Below, one piece after another: positions 12,001-21,877 of a DNA stretch of 64,000 nucleotides. Source of the DNA: Erinaceus europaeus (Eukaryota > Chordata > Mammalia > Eulipotyphla > Erinaceidae); NCBI RefSeq assembly GCF_950295315.1, contig NC_080175.1, positions 64,629,353 through 64,693,352 on the forward strand. Reading direction: 5' to 3'. Numbering within the stretch: position 1 is the stretch's first letter; every line of letters begins with the position of its first letter. The notes beneath the pieces are model-generated. The model did not search any database, was not told where the DNA came from, and worked only from the letters and a program-made list of their open reading frames with translations. A program made the translations under genes and the position numbers.

Positions 12001-12828
12001 ATTGCAAGGAAGACTATAGCAGAAACAAACCAGTGGGAGTATATCAAATTGAAAAGCTTCTTCACATCCAAAAAAACTATTAAACAAACAGAGAGACCCC
12101 TAACAGAATGGGAGATCTTCACATGCCAGACATCAGACAAGAAACTTATCACCAAAATATATAAAGAGCTCAGCAAACTTAGCAACAAAAAAGCAAATGA
12201 CCCCATCCAAAAATGGGCAGAGGATATGAACAAAACATTCACCTCAGAGGAGATCCAAAAGGCTAACAAACATATGAAAAACTGCTCTAGGTCACTGATT
12301 GTCAGAGAAATGCAAATTAAGACAACACTAAGATACCACCTCACTCTTGTAAGAATGGCATACATCAAAAAGGACAGCAGCAACAAATGCTGGAGAAGAT
12401 GTGGGGACAGAGGAACCCTTTTACATTGCTGGTGGTAATGTAAATTGGTACAGCCTCTGTGGAGAGCATTCTGGAAAACTCTCTGAAGGCTAGACATGGA
12501 CCTTCCATATGATCCAGTAATTCCTCTCCTGGAGTTATACCACAAGGACTCCATAACACCCAACCAAAAAGAGGTGTGTACTCCTATGTTCATAGCAGCA
12601 CAATTCATAATAGCTAAAACCTGGAAGCAACCCAGATGCCCAACAACAGATGAGTGGCTGAGAAAGCTGTGGTATACATACACAATGGAATACTATGCAG
12701 CTATCAAGAACAATAAACCCACCTTCTCTGACCCATCTTGGACAGAGCTAGAAGGAATTATTTTAAGTGAACTAAGTCAGAAAGATAAAGATGAGTATGG
12801 GATGATCCTACTCATCAACAGAAGTTGA
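9050..12828 (+). pseudogene. L1 ORF2 (AP endonuclease and reverse transcriptase), broken
   Basis: The AP endonuclease starts at 'NVNGLNSPIKR' (9065), is cut by TGA at 9152-9154, then shows 'GDFNTPL' (about 9440), 'RIDHMLG' and 'SDHSG' (about 9697). The reverse transcriptase follows with '[13 protein letters not shown]', '[13 protein letters not shown]' and '[11 protein letters not shown]' (about 11100). The usual alanine of FADD is threonine, but both aspartates are kept. The frame shifts several times (segments 9179-9763, 9949-10863, 11118-11951, 12049-12438, 12496-12828). The natural stop is at 12826-12828. The enzyme nicks target DNA and copies L1 or SINE RNA there; this copy cannot make it. 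Confidence 0.92.
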
Positions 12829-14150
12829 CTAAGAATACCTGAAAGGGAAACTAAAAGCAGGACCTGACGAAATTGTAAGTAGGGCACCAAAGTAAAAACC
12901 CTGTGGTGAGGGGTAGACATGCAGCTTCCTGGACCAGTGGGGGGTGGGAGTTTGTGGGAGGGATGGGTCACAGTCTTTTGGTGGTGGGAATGGTGTTTAT
13001 GTACACTCCTAGGAAAATGTAGACATATAAATCAGTAGTTAATTAATATAAGAGGTGGAAAATCAATTGTATGTCTCAAAGATTTTCAAAACACAAACTG
13101 AATCTTTTTTTTGAAATGCGGACTCTCTCCAAAGCCTAGATCAAGTAGATCAGAAGCATCCATTAGCACAGCTATATACAAGACACTGGGTACTGTACAA
13201 CAAACCCTAACAAAAGGACTTTTCAATGTTAATCCAATTACCAAATAATGTGATGATAACATTAACTATCGATTGTCTTTTTGAACCCTAAAACATCAGA
13301 AACCTCATATCTCCATTATAGAGCCCCTACTTCCCCCAGTCCTGGAACCCTTGGATAGGGCCCACTTTCCCCTAACCCTCTCCCAATCCATATCAAATAA
13401 TATTGCATCCACCAATCACAACCTAACCAACGCAACGATTGCCACCTCAACATGCTTCACTTAGTCTGTGTCCAGAGACTACACGTGTGGAATGACAACC
13501 CTTCAGCTATTACTCGGGTGAGATCTTTCCTTTCATAGTATACTCTAATTTCATCTCAGGTGGTTCACTTTCTAACAAAGTCCCAAAACCTAGATATACA
13601 CCAGTTTCTGTGAGAGAGAGCATATCTTCACACGTATCCATAAACTACTGCAAAATATATACCTAAAGCAGAAGTACACTAGAGTTTGCAGTGTGTACCT
13701 CCCTAATACTTCCTCTCCACTATTCCAAGCTTTGGGTCCATGATTGCTCAACAATTTGTTTGGCTTTGTATGTTAAGTCTCTTTTCTGTCACCAGGTTCC
13801 AGATGCCATCAGGATGCTGGCTAGGCTTCCCTGGATTGAAGACCCCACCAATGTGTCCTGGAGCTCAGCTTCCCCAGAGACACACCCTACTAGGGAAAGG
13901 GAGAGGCAGACTGGGAGTATGGACCGACCAGTCAACGCCCATGTTCAGCGGGGAAGCAATTACAGAAGCCAGACCTTCTACCTTCTGCAACCCACAATGA
14001 CCCTGGGTCCATGCTCCCAGAGGCATAGAGAATGGGAAAGCTTTCAGGGGAGGGGGTGGGTTATGGGGTTGGGTGGTGGGAATTGTGTGGATTTGTACCC
14101 CTCTTACCCTATGGTTTTATTAATTAATCCTTTCTTAAATAAAAAAAATA
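12829..14150 (+). other. L1 3' UTR, 1.3 kb
   Basis: Non-coding tail from the ORF2 stop to the A-rich end. Landmarks: 'ggtgggaatggtgtttatg' (12984), 'caattgtatgtctcaaag', 'caacaatttgtttggctttg' (13749), a pyrimidine tract with 'ctcttttctgtcaccag', 'gaagcaattacagaagcc' and 'ggaattgtgtgg' near the end. The same order recurs at 49098-50810 and in pieces at 25735, 31095, 35955, 39960, 56508 and 63190. Short open frames here are not conserved between copies. Confidence 0.85.
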
Positions 14151-14164
14151 GTCTATCTCTTTGA

Positions 14165-15650
14165 TAAGGTTAGTGTTGGAGGCTAGAAATGTACCTTCCT
14201 TATGACCCAATAATTCTTCTCCTAGGGATATATCCTAAGGAGTCAAGTACACCCATCCAAAAAAGATATGTGTATACCTATGTTCATAGCAGCACAATCC
14301 GTAATAGCCAAAACCTGGGAGCAACAGTTGAATGGTTGAGAAAGTCGTTATATATATAATGAAATACTATTCAGACATTAAGAATAATGAACCCACATTC
14401 TCTGACACATCTTGGATGGAGTTAGAAGGAATTCCGTTGAGTGAGGTAAGTCAGAAAGAGAAAGACATGTATGGGATGATCCCACTCATAAATAGAAGTT
14501 GAAAAAGAGGAATATAAAGGGAAATGCAAAGCCTATTTTGACTGAGTTTGGAGTATTACACTAAAGTAAAAAACTCTGGGTGGAGGGTGAAGGTAGATTT
14601 TCAGCTCCACTATATTGGTGGTAAGAACACAGACCTTTGGTCGCAGGAATGGTGTTAATATGCACTCTTATTAACCTATTGTACCATAAATCATTATGTA
14701 GCCAATATGAGGGGAAAATTAGCTTGAATATTTTGAACTTTTTGATAAATAAACCCCAGTTCTGAGTATATGTTTATTCAATCTATGCACTTAAGGTTTC
14801 AAATTGATAACCTTGTTGAATTTTAATAGTGGGCTTAATTTGTTAGTACATTTCTAATAATAACTTCAAAAAATATTAAATTACCTATTATTTTAGACCA
14901 TGGAGATCAGAAGCAACTCGTCAGTACATAAAATACAGCTACTTGTAAATAGTATTAAATGACATAAATGATGGTAAGGTCTTACACAGTACAGTAAATC
15001 CTAACCATAGTATTTTCACAGTAAACCAAACTCCCAAATAACTTGGTTACAACAATAACTATCTATTGCCTTCTTAAACTCTAAAACAGCAAGAAACTTT
15101 CCCATTCTCTGTAAAACCCATATTTCTCCTAGTCCTAGAACCCCTGGGGCATAATTTATTTTCCTTCATGCTTCTCTTAATCCATACCATTTGATACTGC
15201 ATTGATCAACCATCAATGTAACCAGTGCCACCTAGACATGTTTCACTCTGGACAGTGTCCAGAGATACCAGGGAAGGGACTTCAGCCCTTCATATCCATT
15301 ACTCTGCCATCAAGTTGCAGATGCAACCATAATGTCACACTGACTTCCCTGGGCAGGTGACCTCACCAATGTACCCTAACCCCACTTCTCCAGTGGAAAA
15401 GAGAAACAGGCTGGGAGTATGGATCAACCTGCCAACACCCATGTCCAGTAGAGAAACAATTACAGAAGTCAGACCTCCACCTTCTGCACCCTATAATGAT
15501 TCTGAGTCCATGTTCTCAGAAGGATAAAGAATAGGAAATCTTCCAATGTAGGGGATGGGATATAAAACTCTGGTTGTGGGAATTTTGTGGAATTGTACCC
15601 CTTTTATCCTACAGTCTTGTCGGTCATTATTAAATCAATTTTAAAAAAAA
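14165..15650 (+). mobile_element. Older 5'-truncated L1 3' end
   Basis: Begins in the ORF2 C-terminal region ('gttcatagcagcacaatcc', 14282), passes the ORF2 end ('gggatgatcccactcataaa') and runs through an L1 3' UTR clearly more diverged than the younger copy just upstream, ending 'tcaattttaaaaaaaag'. It sits directly after the younger L1 in the same orientation. Confidence 0.85.
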
Positions 15651-15714
15651 GTAATCAGACTTCTAAAATATTTATAGGTTTGTAAACCAAGGTTTCCCCC
15701 AAAACAAAAACATT

Positions 15715-15955
15715 ATTATTTTTAAATATCTGTTTATTTATTTTTGAGTAGAAACAGAGAAATTAAGAGGAAAGTAGGAGGTAGAGGAACAGAGAGAGGG
15801 TGTGTATGAAGGAGAGACATGACAGAAATATCAGACTGCTCATGAATTTCCCCCTTTGAAGATATTCCTATGTGATAGCTAAAGACATGAGCTCAGGTCC
15901 TGGTACTTGGTAAAGCAGGCATTCTACTAGATGAGCCATCTACCTGCTCCAGTCA
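15715..15955 (-). mobile_element. Old SINE
   Basis: 'gagtagaaacagagaaatta', 'ctcatgaatttccccctttg', 'gagctcaggtcctggtactt' and 'gccatctacctgctccag' follow the antisense SINE plan. Much diverged. Confidence 0.65.
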
Positions 15956-16074
15956 TGATTTTTAATGTCAGGTACTGAGTTAAAAATGTTAGTGTCTTAA
16001 ATTTCTGAGACTATTCTAAAGTTAAATAATTCAATCATAGGTGTCAAGTGTTAGCCTTTGATGGCTGAATGGGG

Positions 16075-16140
16075 GTCCCAGGTGGTTGTGGTGTGTGTGG
16101 GTGGGGTAAGGGGTGGGGAGTGGGGGGGTGGGGAGTGAGA
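16075..16140 (+). other. G-rich tract with quadruplex potential
   Basis: Within about 65 bases there are repeated runs of three to seven G separated by one to four bases ('gggtggggtaaggggtgggg', then a G7 run). Such spacing can form a DNA G-quadruplex. It is the only such + strand cluster I noticed here. Confidence 0.7.
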
Positions 16141-17900
16141 TCCAGAGTTGAAAAAAAAAACACTTGGAAAAGACATGAGGAGAAAAGAAGTGCAAGAGCC
16201 CACATTTATTGTTTCTAGCAGAGCCTTTTATCATATCAGCTGATACAATCAGTGTAGACATGCACAGTAGTCAGCCCACTACTTACATGAGAAGTGCAGA
16301 GCCAGTAATACACCTGCTAGGAGCAAAAAGTATTAGATGTAGAAAGTAACAAGCACAACACAAGCTTTGAGCCAGCCAAACACACATCTTGAGCCAAGGC
16401 TGCATCTGGAAGCAAAGACTATCATCCAAGTCTTTGAGTCAGAGTGTGGACTACACATGGCTGTTCAGTTCACAAGTAAAATACACAATTTTATACATGA
16501 TTAGATGATATAATAAATTTTTAGGTACTAGTTACTTAGTTTAATGTATCACATAATTTTCTGAAATTAAATTTGTTAGATAGTCCTAATATAGTTTGTG
16601 CTATATATGTCAATTAAAGTTGGTGAGACTTGTGTGCTTGAGACGAATATGTATACATCATGGATATCCATCTTAAAAACAATGATTTACTTTTTATCAA
16701 ACTTTACTATCATGGATTGAGTTGCATCCATAAAATTCATTATGTTGAACCTCTAGCCTGTTGTACATTCAAACATGACCTTATTAATTATAGGGTAATT
16801 ATTTAAGAATTAATTTAATTAGAGTAGAATGAGGCAGTCAGTATCTTGTCTTTACAAGATAACAGTATGAAGGTACATGGGCATGCATATGCAAAAGCAG
16901 AGTCAGAGACTAAAGTAATGTGTATATAAGTCAAGCAATGCCAATAAGTGTGTAGTGTCAAAAGCTTGGAGAGAGTCATGAAAAAGATTCTCCCTCAGAG
17001 GATATTGCTTTGCTGTCACTTTTATTTTGCCCATGTAATTTTCACAACTGTGAAAAATACGTTCTTATTGTTTTGAGATATGGAGCATTTTTCTGTAACA
17101 ACACTAGAAAATCACTACATGACTAGTCTAGAATCCATGTAAATACACACAGAGATAACACACATATATAGGTACCTGTAGCTTAGTTCAACCATAACCT
17201 TCACTTTGTAGCCCCATAATAAATGTTATTTTATATTTTTAATTAAAAACTGATTTAATCAGATTGAACTGGCACAGTTACTTTTTTCTTTGTTTTCATG
17301 TTTATCTTAATGAGAGATAGAACAATTCACTCTTGTCTAGGGTGAGGCTGGGGTCTCTGAATTTCAGGTAGAAATATGTGGCATGTGCTATTTTCCATGA
17401 ACTGTAGGTTGTTAAGTTCTACTGGCTTCCTAAATCCTAACTCACTTCTATTTCAAAAACCAATGACCATGATTTTTTTTTTCTGTTTGCTAAAAAATAG
17501 TTCCATCCAGTTCCTTTTAGGATCTCTGTAAATACCTCCTAGAAAATATTCATTCAACATAGTAAGACATATTATAGATATAATATTTACTATCCTTATG
17601 AAATAGTCACAGACAACCAAATTTCTCTATTTACTGTATATAACACTGTATTCTAATCAAGTTCAAGGAAAAGTGAGAAATAAGGATTATGCAAGATAAT
17701 TATGTGTAGTTTATCCAATGTGCATTGCAAGTTGACTTTGTCAAAGGTGTTATCACACTTTAAATAATTTTTAATGGATAATAATAATAACATTATTATT
17801 ACAATCTAACAAGCAACACATTTCAGTACAAATATTTTCACATGAAAAAAAAGTAAGAACTCTAAACCTTTATATGCAATCTCTTGTTAGCTTACAAAAA
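16141..17900. other. Unassigned 1.8-kb stretch
   Basis: Unique-looking AT-rich DNA. No SINE head, L1 motif, LTR signal or credible reading frame. Confidence 0.5.
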
Positions 17901-17904
17901 GGGT

Positions 17905-18090
17905 GACAGAGGGGCCTGCTACTGATACACTTTGCTTACTACATATGTTTCCATGCACAGGGACACAGGTTCAAGTCCCTGGTCACCACCAGAATGGGCT
18001 GAGCTTTGAAAGCAGTGAAATAGTGCTGCAAGGTTGTTTCTCTGTCTCCCCAATCCTTCTTAAATTTTTGTCTATTCAATTAATACATAT
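17905..18090 (+). mobile_element. Old tRNA-derived SINE
   Basis: Box-B-like 'aggttcaagtccctggtcac' at 17968, then 'agcagtgaaatagtgctgc', 'tttctctgtctcccc' and 'tctattcaattaatac' tail. Confidence 0.65.
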
Positions 18091-18227
18091 GTAAGACAGA
18101 AATTTTGACCAGTTGTATCATGGATGTGACCTATCATATAACCTGCATTTGACAAAATCTGCAGTTTTGTGAGACAGTGCTAATTCCCACTTAACTTCTG
18201 TTCCTGATATGGCAGAATATATATATA

Positions 18228-18471
18228 TATTCCTTTTTGTTGCCCTTGTTTTTTATTATTTTTATAGTTATTATTGTTGTTGTTATTGAAAAAGTTGTTG
18301 GGTAGAAGAGAGAGAAATGGAGAGAGGAGGGGAAGACAGAGAGGAAGAGAGAAAGACAGACACCTGCAAACCTGCTTCACCACCTTTGAAGCAACTCCCC
18401 TGCAGGTGGGGAGCTGGGGGCTAGAAGTGGCATCCTTATGTGGGTCCTTGAGCTTTGTGCCATGTGTGCTT
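18228..18471 (-). mobile_element. tRNA-derived hedgehog SINE, 5' truncated
   Basis: Tail 'cctttttgttgcccttg', body 'gagagaaatggagagaggag', paired arms, 'cctgcaggtggggagctg', then part of the head up to 'ccatgtgtgctt'. The last bases of the head are missing. Confidence 0.85.
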
Positions 18472-18588
18472 CCTGGCAGAGTAGATTCTTTAACAGCAGG
18501 TGTTTCAGCAAGAACACACATTTGTTTGAGATCCACAGATATAAAAATTATAGAGGAGGACAGATAATAGAATGAAAAGAAGAAAATC

Positions 18589-19000
18589 TGTTGGGAAAAT
18601 CTGCATATGTGGTTGAACATTGGCAGGGCCCACAAACCACTATATTTCCATGCAAGAATTATTTACATATCCCCACCACGTTATCCCCTCAGGGTACTGC
18701 TAATTCAGTTAAAACCAATGCAACAGTTGCTAAGGATGCTTCTACTTTCACAGTATGCCTTTTTCTTTTCTCCACCCTCTTCCCCAGCCAATTCAGTTCA
18801 GACTTGCCACTTCCAGAATTCTCCTATAAAAGTCACTCCTGTTTGCGCTCTCTCCTCTCTTCCCCCTCTCTTTTCCCCCTCTTTTTCTTCCGAGTCCTGA
18901 CCTGGAGAAGGGTTGGTGGGCATAGAGTGAATAAAGATTTGTATTCCCGCTCCTCCAAGAATTCCTGGTCTCTTCTCTCTCCCATGACACAACCTGACAA
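18589..19000 (+). mobile_element. Probable solo LTR
   Basis: Starts TGTTGGGAAA. It has a TATA box in 'tcctataaaagtc' (about 18823) and a polyadenylation signal in 'gtgaataaagattt' (about 18930). It ends near 'caacctgaca'. The promoter-proximal part ('cttttctccaccctcttccc', 'gccacttcca') resembles the LTR at 40524-40840, so the two are related. No viral genes adjoin it. A 5-base near-match flanks it but is not a clean TSD. Confidence 0.65.
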
Positions 19001-19344
19001 GAATCTGAAATCCAATTCATTTTTTCCAGGAGGTTTTTTTTTTTTTTTTTGTCTTTTAGATGTTGAGAAGATGGAGGGGCTATTAGTAGTATTAGTAAAC
19101 TTGGAGACCACAATTAGAGCCCAAGGTTTACAAAGGAAGAGGAGCCTTCACAAATAAATGTGGAGTCTGAAGGTCTGGTTACTTTAAAGAAGTGTGAGAT
19201 GGAAGTGTGAGATGGAAGTAGGTATAAAAATAAAGTAGATGTAAGAAATATTCATATTCTAGTTATTTATTAGTCTGAATCAGACTGAATTAAGAGGACC
19301 TACCATTACTCTGTACTTCCCAAGAGGACATTTCTTTCTTTTCT

Positions 19345-19550
19345 TTCATTTTTTGCCTTTTTTGTATTTAATAGGATAGAAAGAAACCGAGAGGAGAGGG
19401 TAGATAGGGGTACAGAAAGATAAACACCTGCAGACTTGCGTCACAACAATATAAAACATTCCTCCTGCAGGTGGGGAGAGGAAGTTCAAACCCAAGTTCT
19501 TGCACATAGTGTTATGTGTCCTTAACTGGGTGCACCACTGCCCAGCCCCT
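19345..19550 (-). mobile_element. Diverged SINE
   Basis: 'ataggatagaaagaaaccg', 'aacacctgcagacttgcg', 'ctgcaggtggggagagg' and 'gcaccactgcccagcccc'. Confidence 0.8.
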
Positions 19551-20330
19551 AAGAATACATTTCTTTTAAAGTGAGACAAAAATCATAGCATCTTATGGTT
19601 TTTCTAAAGTGTTGCAAAAATACAATGCTTTCTTAATATGATAAAACAAGGCAAAATAATATGGTCAATAGTGAAAGATAGACACGTGGATACAGACTAT
19701 TTCATACAACACGTATTCCAATTGAAGTCACATAGGCATACATAATAATGGTATATATATGTATATATATTATATCTATGTATAAGCATAGGCAAAAATA
19801 TAAAAAAAATTGTGAATTGGTGTTTGTTATAGTAGAGAATATAGTACATATAATTTCTTTTCATTTTATTTTGAAATTTCACTAATATGACAGTCATATA
19901 TCATATTAGCACATGAAATATATCTAATATGAATATCATGTGGTAATAAAAGTTACATACTTGACAATTTGCCAAGCTTACTATAGAATATTGTAAAGTA
20001 TTTATTGTGCATTATAATGTACAGATATAATATTTTATATGTAGGACTCATCAAAATATATAACTAATGTTATTTTCTTCTATATTTTATTTTTCAATTA
20101 TAACTATTAGAAAATGTTAAATTATATACATGCATTGCTTTGAGTAGCACTGCTTAATAACTACAAAATGAAATTATATGTGTAGAACTTTAGAAGTACT
20201 AAAATAGAATGGACCATATTAAATAAACTATATCACTTTTGTAAGCTAAGTTTGGTCAAAGAGATTTGAAATGTTAAAATTAGATAACAAAAATTATAAG
20301 AAATACCAGTATTTGATTTAAAAATATATA
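19551..20330. other. Unassigned stretch
   Basis: Very AT-rich, with a short TATATA tract near 19750. Nothing recognisable. Confidence 0.5.
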
Positions 20331-20334
20331 GGTT

Positions 20335-20524
20335 GGGATCTGGTTGGTGGCACATAAAACACATTATCATGTGGAAGGACTTGAGTTCAAGTCCCTGCTT
20401 CCCACCAGCAGAGGGGAAGCTTTATGAATGGTGAAAGAGTATGGAGGGTTTCTCTCTTTTCTCCATATCGTCTCACTCTTCCATCTCAATTTCTGTTTGT
20501 CTCTATCAAAAGGAAAAAAAAAAG
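20335..20524 (+). mobile_element. Old tRNA-derived SINE
   Basis: 'gatctggttggtggcac', box-B-like 'gagttcaagtccctgcttcc', 'gtggaaggactt', pyrimidine tract, 'ctgtttgtctctatcaaaag' and A-rich tail. Confidence 0.75.
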
Positions 20525-20644
20525 AGACTTTCAGTTTGAGTAACAATATTTAGTGAGGTTACAGTGTCAAAGAACCACTGAAAACTAGTGAAGAAAGAGA
20601 TATTTGCATTTTTGAAAAACTAAATTTACCATTCATATGTTTTT

Positions 20645-20813
20645 TTAATTTCTTTTAATTTGTTTTGCTAGAGACAGAGAGAGATTGCAAAGGTAGTGGG
20701 GAGATGGAGATGAAAAGAGACAGGCATCTGCAGCCCTGCTTTACCACTCATGAAGCTTTCCCCCTGAAGGTGGGGGACAGAGGCTTGAACCTGGGTCCTT
20801 GTGAATAGTATAT
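20645..20813 (-). mobile_element. Old SINE next to the Vingi insertion
   Basis: 'gctagagacagagagagatt', 'catctgcagccctgcttta', 'ggcttgaacctgggtccttg'. It ends abruptly at the Vingi target duplication, and no matching head is found beyond 23906, so it was probably 5' truncated before Vingi inserted beside it. Confidence 0.75.
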
Positions 20814-20824
20814 ATTACAATATC
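20814..20824 (+). repeat. Left target-site duplication of Vingi
   Basis: ATTACAATATC, identical to 23896-23906. The perfect 11-bp copy marks both ends of the element. Confidence 0.92.
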
Positions 20825-21050
20825 GGGATGAATTGGATCGACCTTCCCATGGTGCATCTCGTGAGTACCCATTCATTGGGGAAACTGACGATCCTTCCTA
20901 GCCGACTGAATCCACATGGATCCCAGTCACTTTCAAAGCCAGCAACAAGCAGCTCCTGACAGCTTTCAAGCTGTTGGTCCTGCTCTTTGAGTCCTCCAAC
21001 TTAATGTTGAGGGGCTGTCCTTTGCCAAACACGTTCTTATTGGTCAACTG

Positions 21051-21848
21051 GTGATACAGCATCAGGCAGATGTTATCTGCCTACAAGAAACACATATAGC
21101 AGTCGATGAAGCTGCTCGATTCACCATCAGTGGATTCGATTTAATATGCTATAATCTCCATCCTAAACACGGCCGAGCCATCTACGCCAAATCGTGTCTT
21201 GCGGATGTTTACCATACGGCCTCTTCGACCTTCTACGACTCCATTACTATTGGAACTATTCAGCTCATCAACGTATATAAGCCTCCCAGTGCCTCATGGG
21301 ATAATGAGGTCCTGCCTAGCCCGAATCACCCAGCCGTTTACGTTGGTGACTTTAATAGTCATCACCAAGACTGGGGATATTCCTCCACTCGTGCTGACAG
21401 CTCTATCTTAGCCAACAGGGCTTCAGCGAATGACCTCTCCCTATTATACGATCCCAAACAACCAGGTTCTTTTCACAGTGCTAGATGGAATAAAGACTCG
21501 TCACCCGACCTGGGCTGGATTAGCACAGTCAACGGCCAAGCCTTTCCCACTACGAGACAAGTTCTCAAGATCTTCCCGCACAGTCATCACCGCCCAGCTA
21601 TCATCCACATTGGTCTCCAGAGCCCACTGATTCTGTGCTCGGAGAAACTAAGATGGAACTTTCGGAAAACAAACTGGCGTCTGTTCAGTGATCTTACCAA
21701 CAAATCTATTCCTGCAATTCCAATTAACTCTATCCCCTCTGAAGATTCCTACAGGCGCTTCCGCCAAGCCATCTTCAAAGCAGCTTCCCAAGCCATTCCT
21801 CGCGGGAGACGTGCTAACTATACGCCCTTGTATGCAAGCAACTACTAA
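21051..21848 (+). CDS. Vingi AP endonuclease domain (open segment)
   Basis: The endonuclease nicks genomic DNA to prime reverse transcription. Reading from the GTG at 21051, residues 11-15 are 'LQETH' (catalytic Glu). 'VYVGDFNSHHQDWG' lies near residue 96 (the GDFN motif with Asp and Asn). 'SSPDLGW' and, at the end of the fold, 'HSHHRPAI' stand where families usually have SDH, so the first Asp of that motif may be replaced by His. The true N-terminus lies upstream of 21051 (Asn in 'LNVEGLS' at 21003). The segment ends at a frameshift-caused TAA at 21846-21848. Confidence 0.85.
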   Translation: MIQHQADVICLQETHIAVDEAARFTISGFDLICYNLHPKHGRAIYAKSCLADVYHTASSTFYDSITIGTIQLINVYKPPSASWDNEVLPSPNHPAVYVGDFNSHHQDWGYSSTRADSSILANRASANDLSLLYDPKQPGSFHSARWNKDSSPDLGWISTVNGQAFPTTRQVLKIFPHSHHRPAIIHIGLQSPLILCSEKLRWNFRKTNWRLFSDLTNKSIPAIPINSIPSEDSYRRFRQAIFKAASQAIPRGRRANYTPLYASNY

Positions 21849-21877
21849 AACAGTATGATGAGTCGGGCGACCCAGAT

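Larger units (their letters stand above)
6720..14150 (+). mobile_element. Near full-length, inactive L1 (LINE-1)
   Basis: Complete L1 order on the + strand: 5' UTR with tandem repeats, ORF1, ORF2 with endonuclease and reverse transcriptase, a 1.3-kb 3' UTR and an A-rich tail ('aaataaaaaaaata' near 14137). Both ORFs carry stops and frameshifts, so it is not autonomous now, but its protein remains easily readable, so it is fairly young. 3' UTR pieces of the same family are scattered through the window. No TSD was established because the 5' end is unclear. Confidence 0.9.

Noticed and set aside
11751..12683. 310-residue open frame on the - strand
   Set aside because: Lies wholly antisense to L1 ORF2; a shadow of the coding strand, with no domain of its own.
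13691..14164. 157-residue open frame in the L1 3' UTR
   Set aside because: The same region in the L1 copies at 15300-15600 and 50400-50650 does not keep the frame; it is UTR sequence.
18591..19157. 188-residue open frame on the + strand
   Set aside because: Runs through a probable LTR and its flank, starts at the LTR edge and has no recognisable domain or coding-like composition.
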